Shown here: positions 1-6,822 of the stretch, one piece after another
Layout: each line of letters begins with the position of its first letter
Numbering within the stretch: the stretch's first letter is position 1
Origin: Gammaproteobacteria bacterium
Lineage (GTDB): Bacteria > Pseudomonadota > Gammaproteobacteria > Chromatiales > Chromatiaceae
Direction of reading: 5' to 3'
Length of the DNA: 20,355 nt
Assembly (NCBI GenBank): GCA_015767355.1
Contig: JADWMH010000013.1
Location: 1-20,355, forward strand
Notes under the pieces: generated by a model
What the model saw: only the letters and a program-made list of their open reading frames with translations
Told to the model about the DNA's origin: nothing
Database searches by the model: none
Program-made: the position numbers and the translations under genes

Positions 1-1249
1 CTTTCTCACGGGGAATATAGGCATGCGCCTCTTCGCAGATCAGGGTAATGGGAAAATCATGGCGTCTCGGGTTCCAGTAGTTGAATTCATAAGCCAGGCG
101 CCCGACTTGCGCTGAAATTGCCGGGCGAATGTCGGTCGGTACGGAGCTTAAGTCTATAATGGTGATATTCGCCTTGTTGCTGCCCAGACCAATGAATTCA
201 CGCAACAGATCACTCAAAGACGCCGAAGTTGTGCGTTTTTTTGGCTTGAGTAGAAAATCATAGCGAACATCATTGAAACGGCTCTCCATTCTAACCAGAA
301 GTTCATCAAATTCACCAAACAATGCCCCTTTGACTTTACCGAACTCCTTCCTCTCGCCATTGGCGCTCTTAAAGAGCTGGTAGAGATCGGCCAGGGAGAA
401 ATAGATGGGGGTATCAACTGACACGCCCTTCAAGCCAATCGCTTTCGCCTCTTTAGCCCTGAGCGTTTGCAACACCTGGCGCATAAACGCCATTTGCGTC
501 GATGCACCGGGGTCAGAGCGATCGATAAACAGGTCGATAAGTTCTGCATAACTCATCATCCAGTAAGGCATTTCGAGGTCTAGAGCGTCGACATAATTCA
601 CTTTGCCTTCGGCGAAAGCCGTTTTCCTGACTCCCTGCTCATCTTCCCAGCAATACTCTCCATGCAGATCCAGAATGATCATATGGGATTTTGGCATAGC
701 CTTGAGTGTATGTTGGAGCAGGCTCGTTACTGTCCAGGATTTTCCGGAACCGGATTGGCCCAGGATAGCAAAATGGCGGCCGAACAGCGCGCGGGGATCC
801 AGGCTGACATGGTAATCTTTTTTCGCCGCCAGTTGGCCAATATAGAAACCATACTCCCTGAACGTTGTAAAGATTGCGTTAATCTCATCATAGCCTACGG
901 CAAAGACCTTGGCTCCCGGTGTCGGATAATGCCTGACACCACGGATAAATGTGCCATCCTGCTGAATTTCACCAACAGGGATCAAAGAGATATACCGGGC
1001 CGTATAACTCCTGCCTTTGTGATCGGTGCGATCCCTCTCACTCATCCTGTGAACCAACGCCAGAACACTGATGTCAGACTGACGAATCGCCACATAGGAT
1101 CCCAGATGACCGGCCAGGATCGTCTCACTGCCTATCGTAATGAGAGGTTTATCATTGGTATATTCATCAACGATACAGGCTTCCATTCCATCCCCCCTGA
1201 CCTCTGTCAGGGAAGCAATCCGGATAGTTGGGAGAGTGGATTTAGACAT
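1..1249 (-). CDS. HerA/DUF87-type hexameric ATPase (partial, C-terminus off the left edge)
   Basis: One reading frame stays open from an ATG at 1249 to the window edge (416 codons, no stop). I read it codon by codon because it has no stop inside the window. Visible motifs are a Walker A loop GQSGSGKS (residues about 164-171), the strand ILDLHGEY shortly after it, and a Walker B-like strand LICEEAHAYIPRE (about 403-411) just before the truncation. These are typical of the HerA/FtsK-like DUF87 family. The first roughly 130 residues would be the HerA beta-barrel region. Family members are hexameric DNA translocases. They pair with NurA in end resection, or with SIR2 or DUF4297 effectors in anti-phage defence. 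No such partner lies upstream here; the gene upstream is a small unknown protein, and a partner could lie beyond the left edge. Family assignment is firm; the cellular role is not established. Confidence 0.85.
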   Translation of the reverse strand, partial: MSKSTLPTIRIASLTEVRGDGMEACIVDEYTNDKPLITIGSETILAGHLGSYVAIRQSDISVLALVHRMSERDRTDHKGRSYTARYISLIPVGEIQQDGTFIRGVRHYPTPGAKVFAVGYDEINAIFTTFREYGFYIGQLAAKKDYHVSLDPRALFGRHFAILGQSGSGKSWTVTSLLQHTLKAMPKSHMIILDLHGEYCWEDEQGVRKTAFAEGKVNYVDALDLEMPYWMMSYAELIDLFIDRSDPGASTQMAFMRQVLQTLRAKEAKAIGLKGVSVDTPIYFSLADLYQLFKSANGERKEFGKVKGALFGEFDELLVRMESRFNDVRYDFLLKPKKRTTSASLSDLLREFIGLGSNKANITIIDLSSVPTDIRPAISAQVGRLAYEFNYWNPRRHDFPITLICEEAHAYIPREK

Positions 1250-1287
1250 GATTTAGCTTCTCGTCTGAAATGGATTGAGAAATGGGA

Positions 1288-1321
1288 TATGGGCATGTTT
1301 TTGCAAAAAAAATATGCCATA
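1288..1321. repeat. Nested inverted repeat between the small ORF and the HerA-like gene
   Basis: An outer inverted repeat, TATGG(g)CAT at 1288-1296 against ATGCCATA at 1314-1321 (one bulged G), encloses the perfect 12-base palindrome TTTTTGCAAAAA at 1298-1309. It sits about 40 bases ahead of the HerA-like start codon, on its transcript side. It could be an operator for a dimeric regulator or an mRNA hairpin. It is not a classical terminator, because the T-run lies inside the loop rather than after the stem. Confidence 0.4.
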
Positions 1322-1338
1322 AAGCAGTTCGCGTCAAC

Positions 1339-1728
1339 TCAAGCACGCGGAGAAACATGAACTGCTTCAGTCCCCAGGACGCCGATAATCGGTTCAAACG
1401 AAACCACATCCCGCTGCAGCGAGACAACGACATAACGAAGCTCTGCAAGGGAGACCTTGAGTTCATCACTCAATGGACACTTCAGGACATTTTTCTCCCG
1501 GGCCTCCATAATCTCCGTGAATTCCGCATAAAGAGAGTCGAACATTGTCAGATAAGCATCCATCGCTGCATCATGTTCTCCCGGCAGTTGCTTTTTAGCG
1601 AGTGCAACACTGCCGATTTTCATCAACACTGCTACGCGTTCAGCAAGTGAACCATTCATGTTTGAACATTTCGCCTTATGCTCACAGTGAAAAAGTCTGG
1701 ATTTGATAGAACTCAACAATTTATTCAT
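1339..1728 (-). CDS. Small hypothetical protein upstream of the HerA-like gene
   Basis: A 129-residue ORF with an ATG start, on the same strand as the HerA-like ATPase and about 90 bases upstream of it. I do not recognise the family. The sequence looks mostly alpha-helical and charged, with three cysteines (C15, C21, C84); C15 and C21 lie in an N-terminal segment HCEHKAKC. There is no signal peptide, membrane segment or nuclease motif that I can see. No good Shine-Dalgarno sequence precedes the ATG. The position suggests co-transcription with the ATPase and perhaps a shared function, but that rests only on neighbourhood. The frame is longer and more protein-like than the competing frames on this stretch, so it is probably real. 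Confidence 0.6.
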   Translation of the reverse strand: MNKLLSSIKSRLFHCEHKAKCSNMNGSLAERVAVLMKIGSVALAKKQLPGEHDAAMDAYLTMFDSLYAEFTEIMEAREKNVLKCPLSDELKVSLAELRYVVVSLQRDVVSFEPIIGVLGTEAVHVSPRA

Positions 1729-1846
1729 TTTGCTACGATTGTTTTAGTGCCTTATATGCATTCTACTCTTAACCTTCACCGGCGTTTAGAGAATAGCGCA
1801 GTAAACATGACCAGGATCAATCTATAAAAAGGAACTCCATGCGGCT

Positions 1847-2683
1847 CTATTTCAGCTTCAACAGCAGCTGGTAAAGCTCCCGCTTTGGCCGGCCACTGAT
1901 GCGTGCAGCGATTTTTGCAGCCTGGTTGGGCGGCATCTCACCGGCAAGAGCCTGCAGCACTCTCTCGACAGCGCCTTTTTCCATGGCCGGATTCTCACAT
2001 GCCGCAACCATGACCACAAATTCACCGCGTTGCTGATTCGTGTCTGCAGCCATCGTTTGCAGCAATTGGCCGAGCGGCTGATCGAGCATGGTTTCGTATT
2101 GCTTGGTCAGTTCACGCGCAACCACCACACGGCGATCGTCGCCAAACAGCGAAAGCATATCCTCCAGGCAATGCAGGATGCGGTGAGTCGATTCATAAAA
2201 GACCAGCGTCGATGGAAAATCGCTCAACTGCTGCAGACGTTTCAGACGTTTTTCCTGTGTGCGGGGCAGAAATCCCTCAAACAAAAATCGATCGGTCGGC
2301 AGTCCTGACGCTGACAACGCGGTGATGACAGCACTTGCTCCGGGCAGTGGTATGACATCAACACCTCTCTCCCGGCATGCGCAAACAATGCGATAGCCGG
2401 GATCACAAATCAGAGGTGTTCCGGCATCACTTACCAGGGCAATATCCTGTCCGGCAAGCAATAACCCGACGAGTTGCAGTGATCGTTGATGCTCGTTATG
2501 CTCATGAAACGAGAGTGTTCGCGTATCAATTCCAAGATGCGAGAGCAATCCTGCGGTATGCCGCGTATCTTCTGCAGCAATCAGATCGACCCGTTTCAGC
2601 ACCTCGACAGCCCGCCGGGTGATATCCCCAAGATTACCGATGGGCGTAGCAACGATATAAAGCCTGCCTGTTTGCATTGACAT
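1847..2683 (-). CDS. rsmI: 16S rRNA (cytidine(1402)-2'-O)-methyltransferase RsmI
   Basis: RsmI (YraL) uses S-adenosylmethionine to 2'-O-methylate C1402 in the decoding centre of 16S rRNA. The 278-residue product (E. coli 286) shows the family landmarks of the tetrapyrrole-methylase fold: TPIGNLGD (13-20), AEDTRHT (37-43), SDAGTP (85-90) and the later FYESTHR. The frame also allows a GTG start at 2695. I chose the ATG at 2683 because AAGGG lies five bases before it, while nothing like a ribosome site precedes the GTG. It is transcribed divergently from lpoA with a gap of under 60 bases, as in E. coli yraL/yraM. The identification is secure; only the start is open. Confidence 0.95.
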   Translation of the reverse strand: MSMQTGRLYIVATPIGNLGDITRRAVEVLKRVDLIAAEDTRHTAGLLSHLGIDTRTLSFHEHNEHQRSLQLVGLLLAGQDIALVSDAGTPLICDPGYRIVCACRERGVDVIPLPGASAVITALSASGLPTDRFLFEGFLPRTQEKRLKRLQQLSDFPSTLVFYESTHRILHCLEDMLSLFGDDRRVVVARELTKQYETMLDQPLGQLLQTMAADTNQQRGEFVVMVAACENPAMEKGAVERVLQALAGEMPPNQAAKIAARISGRPKRELYQLLLKLK

Positions 2684-2740
2684 CCAGCCCTTCACTCAGG
2701 ATACTGCGAGAGTTATTTAACTTATTCTGGTACTAATACT

Positions 2741-4036
2741 ATGCTACCACTAAAAAAGCTTTTCCCTGCTGTTGTTCTCGCCTTTTCCCTTGCCATCTCC
2801 GGATGTACGTCAATGGGTCTGGATACCTTTGGCATCGGCGTCAATCAAGCCCGTTCAGATCGCGCCGAAACCCTGGCGAACAAGGGCGACTACGCTGGCG
2901 CTGCCTATTTGTACGAGCTCCTGGCGCGCTCAAACAAAGGCAAGCGGCGTACCGAGTATCTGCAAAGAGCTCTGACCTATTATGAAACAGCAGGAGACGA
3001 GGCTTCCGCTTCGCGCATCAGAGTGGCGCTTGCAAACGAAGCAGTCGTCACATCAAATGTCACGACTGGTGAAATCGCTGTTTTGCTCCCCTCTTCCGGC
3101 GTCTATGCCAATGCCGCCAATGCTGTTCGCCGGGGAATTGAGGCGGTGTATACACGTCAGCCTGAGGGAAAACGCCCGACGCTGCGCTATATTGACAGCA
3201 GCAACCTCGCCGACGCCATTGGGCAGGCAGACTCGGCAGCCATGATACTCGGGCCACTCAGCAAACCTTCCGTCCAGCAGGTCGTCTCCAAAGGCCTCAA
3301 CTCCACTACGATCACTCTCAACCAGGTGAGTAATTACTCGCCAAAGGGAGTCTATCAATTTGGCCTCTCACCCGTAGCAGAGGGAGAGATGATTGCGGAG
3401 AAAGCTTTTGCGGACGGGCATCGCACTGCATCCATCATCTACCCGGATACCAGCTGGGGAAGCCGTTATGAAAAGGGCTTTCGCCAGCGCTGGTACTCCC
3501 TGGGGGGATCTGTCACAGCCAGGGTAATTTACCCGCAGGGAGCCGGCAGTTTCACCAACACCGTTGGCTCAGCCATGAAGACACCGGCAGATACCGTCTT
3601 CATCGTTGCCAAACCCGGCAAGGCGCGCAAAATCCGCGCCCAGCTGCTGCTCGCAGGCGACCGGAACCCTGCAGTTTATGCATCCTCAACCGCCTATGAC
3701 AGACGCCTTTATGGACTCAAGGACTCCAACTTCGAGAATGTCTGGATACCGGTATTACGTTGGACGGTGCCAGGGACAACATCAGCATCCATTCCCTCTT
3801 ACCAGGAGCTAGAGTCAGGCGGCGCCATCAATCCCGGCCTGGCCAAGTTCTACGCTTTCGGCATCGACGCCATGCTGCTGGCTCTGAACGCGGGGGATGT
3901 CAGCCGGGGAAAGGTCCTGAAAGGAGCGACCGGTGATCTGAGCCTCGACAGTAACGGCATCATCAGACGCAATATGCTGTGGCTCCATTATCACAACGGC
4001 GCTCTGACTCAACACCAGCCCGGCAGCAAGAAATAA
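2741..4036 (+). CDS. lpoA: Penicillin-binding protein activator LpoA (LppC family lipoprotein), short form
   Basis: An outer-membrane lipoprotein that in E. coli activates the bifunctional peptidoglycan synthase PBP1A. The N-terminus has a lysine-rich start, a hydrophobic stretch and a lipobox LAISGC with the acylated cysteine at C22. A short helical, TPR-like part follows (about 30-110), then a periplasmic-binding-protein-like domain beginning near GEIAVLLPSSGVYANAA and running to the end. At 431 residues it is much shorter than E. coli LpoA (about 680); the missing part corresponds to the large N-terminal TPR domain. It is divergent from rsmI and leads into yraN/dolP, the conserved neighbourhood. 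There is no clear Shine-Dalgarno sequence before the ATG. The family is certain; PBP1A as the partner is inferred from E. coli. Confidence 0.9.
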   Translation: MLPLKKLFPAVVLAFSLAISGCTSMGLDTFGIGVNQARSDRAETLANKGDYAGAAYLYELLARSNKGKRRTEYLQRALTYYETAGDEASASRIRVALANEAVVTSNVTTGEIAVLLPSSGVYANAANAVRRGIEAVYTRQPEGKRPTLRYIDSSNLADAIGQADSAAMILGPLSKPSVQQVVSKGLNSTTITLNQVSNYSPKGVYQFGLSPVAEGEMIAEKAFADGHRTASIIYPDTSWGSRYEKGFRQRWYSLGGSVTARVIYPQGAGSFTNTVGSAMKTPADTVFIVAKPGKARKIRAQLLLAGDRNPAVYASSTAYDRRLYGLKDSNFENVWIPVLRWTVPGTTSASIPSYQELESGGAINPGLAKFYAFGIDAMLLALNAGDVSRGKVLKGATGDLSLDSNGIIRRNMLWLHYHNGALTQHQPGSKK

Positions 4037-4243
4037 GCAACTTCGGAAAATTCCTTCCTGGAGCGGCCTCTACGTTCATTATTGATCCGGCACATTCCAG
4101 CATTTCACCCTGCCGGGCCTTGCTCGAAAAAATGCCGCCGATAACTTTTCGTTAAACTGAGCACTCTATTCGCCTCGAATGATCAACAATTCTGACTCGA
4201 AACAGCGGCCCCTTGCCACCCCACATATTCTCCTGACGCCAGA

Positions 4244-4597
4244 GTGAGCAGCAGGGAGACAGGCGGACGAGCCGAGCAATATGCACTTGATTATCTGAAA
4301 TCGCACGGACTCAAACTGGTCACGCGCAATTTCCTGTGCCGCATGGGCGAGATCGACCTCATTATGATGCACAATCAACATCTCGTTTTTGTCGAGGTTC
4401 GCTACCGAAAAAACAGCCGCTACGGCCCCCCTGCGGCAACCATCAGCCGCACCAAGCAGAGCCGCCTGACACGAACTGCAAATTTTTATCTGCAACAACA
4501 TGGTCTTGACAAACCCTGCCGTTTCGATGTCGTTGCCATCGTTGCCCAGCCTGAAGTCAAAATCGAGTGGATTCAAAATGCCTTTGATGCAGCATAG
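4244..4597 (+). CDS. yraN: YraN/UPF0102 family protein (endonuclease-like fold)
   Basis: A 117-residue member of UPF0102, a family with a PD-(D/E)XK nuclease-like fold and no firmly proven role. Visible landmarks are GRAEQYALDYL at the N-terminus, then GEIDLI (about 35-40) and FVEVRYR (about 50-56), which carry the acidic and E-x-R/K positions of the fold. RFDVVAIV and the closing EWIQNAFDA match E. coli YraN. The start is a GTG at 4244: it is the only acceptable start codon between the upstream in-frame TGA (4193-4195) and the conserved core. About 200 bases separate it from lpoA, and the last 20 bases overlap dolP. In E. coli diaA follows yraN; here it is absent. Confidence 0.92.
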   Translation: MSSRETGGRAEQYALDYLKSHGLKLVTRNFLCRMGEIDLIMMHNQHLVFVEVRYRKNSRYGPPAATISRTKQSRLTRTANFYLQQHGLDKPCRFDVVAIVAQPEVKIEWIQNAFDAA

Positions 4598-5177
4598 CCT
4601 ACCGCTTATCTGCTTTAGCCTGCTCATCACTCTCCTGCCGCTGGGAGGCTGCGCTGCTGCTATCGTTGCAACTACAGCAACCGTCGCTTCAACCATGCAC
4701 GACAGACGCACCACCGCCACGGTCATGGATGATCAGGAGATTAAATTGCGCGCAAGAGCAACGCTGAGCGACCACCCTGAAATCTCAGAACACTCGCGCA
4801 TCCATGTCACCAGCTTCAACCGCCGCGTATTAATTTTCGGGCAGGCGGAAACCAGGGAACTGGCGGATAAATTTGCACATCTCGTCAGCCGCCAGCCTAA
4901 ACTCAAATCCGTCTATAATGAAGTTGAAGTCAGACCACGGGCTGATAATCTGGATATCAGCAAGGATTCAGCTCTAACCACTAAAGTCAAGGGATCACTG
5001 TGGCAGATCAGCATCAAGGGGTTTGATCCAACCCGGGTCAAAATTTCCACCACCCTGGGAAATGTCTACCTGCTCGGCCTGGTGACTGCCGAAGAGGGGC
5101 CTGCAATCGTCGAACACGTGCGTGGCGTCAGTGGTGTAAAAAAAGTCATTGAGATTTTCGAATATCTTGAAGGGTGA
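4578..5177 (+). CDS. dolP: Outer-membrane BON-domain lipoprotein DolP (YraP)
   Basis: DolP is a lipoprotein with two BON domains that binds anionic phospholipids and supports outer-membrane integrity and BAM function. The ATG at 4578 gives 199 residues (E. coli 191) with a hydrophobic signal ending in a lipobox PLGGC, acylated cysteine C25. The frame is open further upstream (to 4500), but that extension lies inside yraN and would bury the signal peptide, so I rejected it; an ATG at 4587 is also possible. The first BON domain spans roughly 52-120 and the second about 125-199. It overlaps yraN by 20 bases and the next gene by four (GTGA), so all three are probably translationally coupled. Confidence 0.92.
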   Translation: MPLMQHSLPLICFSLLITLLPLGGCAAAIVATTATVASTMHDRRTTATVMDDQEIKLRARATLSDHPEISEHSRIHVTSFNRRVLIFGQAETRELADKFAHLVSRQPKLKSVYNEVEVRPRADNLDISKDSALTTKVKGSLWQISIKGFDPTRVKISTTLGNVYLLGLVTAEEGPAIVEHVRGVSGVKKVIEIFEYLEG

Positions 5178-6589
5178 AAGCCATCGACAGCAGAAACATT
5201 TCATCAACTTTTCTCCGCAACCTCGCAACAGCAGCAGGCAGCGACTGCCTGCTGACAAAAACATCCGATTGCTGGCCCTACGGCTATGACAACAGTCGCT
5301 TACAAGCTCAGCCGGGGGCAGTTGTATTTGCATCTTCTCACCTGCAGGTCCGGGATATCATCGAAGCCTGCAATCAAGCCGGGGCTCCACTCGTCTGCCG
5401 CGGTAGCGGCACGGGAACAACAGGGGCAACAGTTCCGCTTCACCATGCCATTGTGCTCTCATTTGAACGCATGCAGAAGATCATCGGCATCGATCCGGTC
5501 AACCGCACCGCCACCGTCCAGCCAGGCGTTACCAATGCAGCATTGCAGCAGGCTGCAGCGCAATATGGATTCTTTTGGCCGCCCGACCCGACCAGTGCGG
5601 AAATTTGCACCATCGGGGGAAACCTCGCCTACAATTCGGCCGGCCCCAGAGCCGTGAAATACGGCACTCCGAGAGAAAACACACTGGCCCTGAAAGCAAT
5701 AAGCGGGGATGCAAGAAGTTTCCACACTGGAACCCTGACCACCAAGGGCGTAGTTGGCTATGATTTGACGCGACTTTTGATCGGTTCGGAAGGAACACTC
5801 GGGGTGATTACAGAGGCCACCCTGAAACTCACGCCAGAGGCCGAAAGCAGACGCACCATGCGCGCCAGCTACCGTGATATCCACGCAGCAGCGCGTGCAG
5901 TAGCCGCCATCATGTCGCAGCCTGTGACGCCATGTGCGCTGGAGTTTATGGATCATTCCGCATTGCAAATGGTGCGCAACTTCTCGGATTTAGAGCTTGA
6001 TGCCGATATCGGGGCGATACTGATGATCGAGGTTGATGCCATGGAACACGCTATTGACGAGGCCGCTGCACAGGTAGCCGACGCAGCCAGGGTCGATGGC
6101 TGCATAGAGATCCGCATAGCCGGCTCCCAACAGGAGGTGGATCAGCTGTGGAAAACACGCAAGGCGCTGTCACCGGCGCTGCGCAATATTGCACCAAAAA
6201 AAATCAACGAGGATGTTGCGGTACCGATATCACAACTGCCTGACCTGATTGAAGGGCTGGAACAACTGTCGCTGAAGCACCGTATACAAATCGTCAATTT
6301 TGGCCATGCAGGAAACGGAAATATCCACGTCAACCTGCTGACGAATCCGGATGATCCTGAGGAGTCGGTGCGTGCAGAAACCTGCCTGTCGGACCTCTTC
6401 TCACTGGTTCTGGAACTGCAGGGAACCCTCTCCGGAGAACATGGTGTCGGCATTGTAAAACGTGATTTCATCGCACGTGAACTTGACCCGGCTGCGCTGC
6501 AGTTAATGCATCAAATCAAACGCCAGTTCGATCCAAACAATATCCTGAACCCCGGCAAGACCTTGCCGGAGAGTGTAACTTCGAAATAA
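5174..6589 (+). CDS. FAD-linked 2-hydroxyacid oxidase/dehydrogenase (GlcD/Dld type)
   Basis: A 471-residue flavoprotein of the VAO/PCMH family with FAD_binding_4 and FAD-oxidase_C domains. The FAD-binding part shows RGSGTGTTG (77-84), EICTIGGNLAYNSAGPRA (143-160) and IGSEGTLGVITEATLKL (about 203-219). The C-terminal domain has GHAGNGNIHVNL (377-388, with H378 and H385), EHGVG (422-426) and DPNNILNPGK. Relatives oxidise D-lactate, glycolate or D-2-hydroxyglutarate, and I cannot tell which is used here. No GlcE or iron-sulfur GlcF partner is adjacent, which favours a stand-alone D-2-hydroxyacid dehydrogenase over a canonical glycolate oxidase subunit. The start is a GTG that overlaps the dolP stop (GTGA), an odd coupling of an oxidase to an envelope gene. 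Confidence 0.88.
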   Translation: MKAIDSRNISSTFLRNLATAAGSDCLLTKTSDCWPYGYDNSRLQAQPGAVVFASSHLQVRDIIEACNQAGAPLVCRGSGTGTTGATVPLHHAIVLSFERMQKIIGIDPVNRTATVQPGVTNAALQQAAAQYGFFWPPDPTSAEICTIGGNLAYNSAGPRAVKYGTPRENTLALKAISGDARSFHTGTLTTKGVVGYDLTRLLIGSEGTLGVITEATLKLTPEAESRRTMRASYRDIHAAARAVAAIMSQPVTPCALEFMDHSALQMVRNFSDLELDADIGAILMIEVDAMEHAIDEAAAQVADAARVDGCIEIRIAGSQQEVDQLWKTRKALSPALRNIAPKKINEDVAVPISQLPDLIEGLEQLSLKHRIQIVNFGHAGNGNIHVNLLTNPDDPEESVRAETCLSDLFSLVLELQGTLSGEHGVGIVKRDFIARELDPAALQLMHQIKRQFDPNNILNPGKTLPESVTSK

Positions 6590-6640
6590 ACCTGAATTGT
6601 TGAGTGACCAACATCTTTACAAATGAGTCAAATTTCAAAA

Positions 6641-6755
6641 ATGACTCTCGCAAAGCTTCCGCGTCCTGCTCACGCCCCTCACCTACATCCGTGTAGGCGA
6701 AGGCGCAAAGCTCGCCAAGAAAAACCTTTGCGGCCTTGGCGTCTTGGCGAGAGAA
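6641..6755. repeat. Structured interspersed-type repeat in the convergent intergenic region
   Basis: This 115-base element lies between two convergent genes and is built of nested inverted repeats. CTCTCGC (6645-6651) matches GCGAGAG (6747-6753). CCTACA/TGTAGG (6682-6687, 6692-6697) forms a tight hairpin with loop TCCG. CGCAAAG/CTTTGCG (6704-6710, 6726-6732) is perfect. CTCGCCAAGA/TCTTGGCGAG (6711-6720, 6742-6751) is a perfect 10-base stem. The 3' part also holds a tandem CTTGGCG. The wording 'ctttgcggccttggcgtcttggcgag' style is familiar from dispersed intergenic repeats in many bacterial genomes, but no second copy lies in this window. It could also act as a bidirectional terminator. Confidence 0.55.
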
Positions 6756-6784
6756 AAATGATCTCTTTCATGTCATGTCAGTCT

Positions 6785-6797
6785 GAGACCTGGTCTC
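6785..6797. repeat. Short perfect palindrome downstream of murJ
   Basis: GAGACC-T-GGTCTC is a perfect six-base inverted repeat with a single central base, about 26 bases past the murJ stop. It is not followed by a T-run on either strand, so I do not call it an intrinsic terminator. It may be part of the larger repeat structure just upstream or a protein-binding site. Confidence 0.3.
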
Positions 6798-6822
6798 GCT
6801 AGAAATTTTACATTCATTTGCA

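Noticed and set aside
662..1360. A 232-codon plus-strand frame
   Set aside because: It lies opposite the HerA-like gene, whose minus-strand frame has clear Walker motifs across the same bases; the plus-strand product has no recognisable features.
1242..1469. A 75-codon minus-strand frame bridging the small ORF and the HerA-like gene
   Set aside because: It overlaps both in another frame and its composition looks random; the 129-residue frame is the better candidate.
2691..2719. Possible lpoA promoter (TTCACT, 17 bases, TATTTA)
   Set aside because: The -10 matches the consensus at only half its positions, so I did not list it as a feature.
4037..4243. Gap between lpoA and yraN, checked for a gene remnant (diaA) or small RNA
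   Set aside because: I saw no SIS-domain remnant, no strong hairpin and no convincing promoter.
4166..4726. A 186-codon minus-strand frame
   Set aside because: It is antisense to yraN and dolP, both of which match known families along their length.
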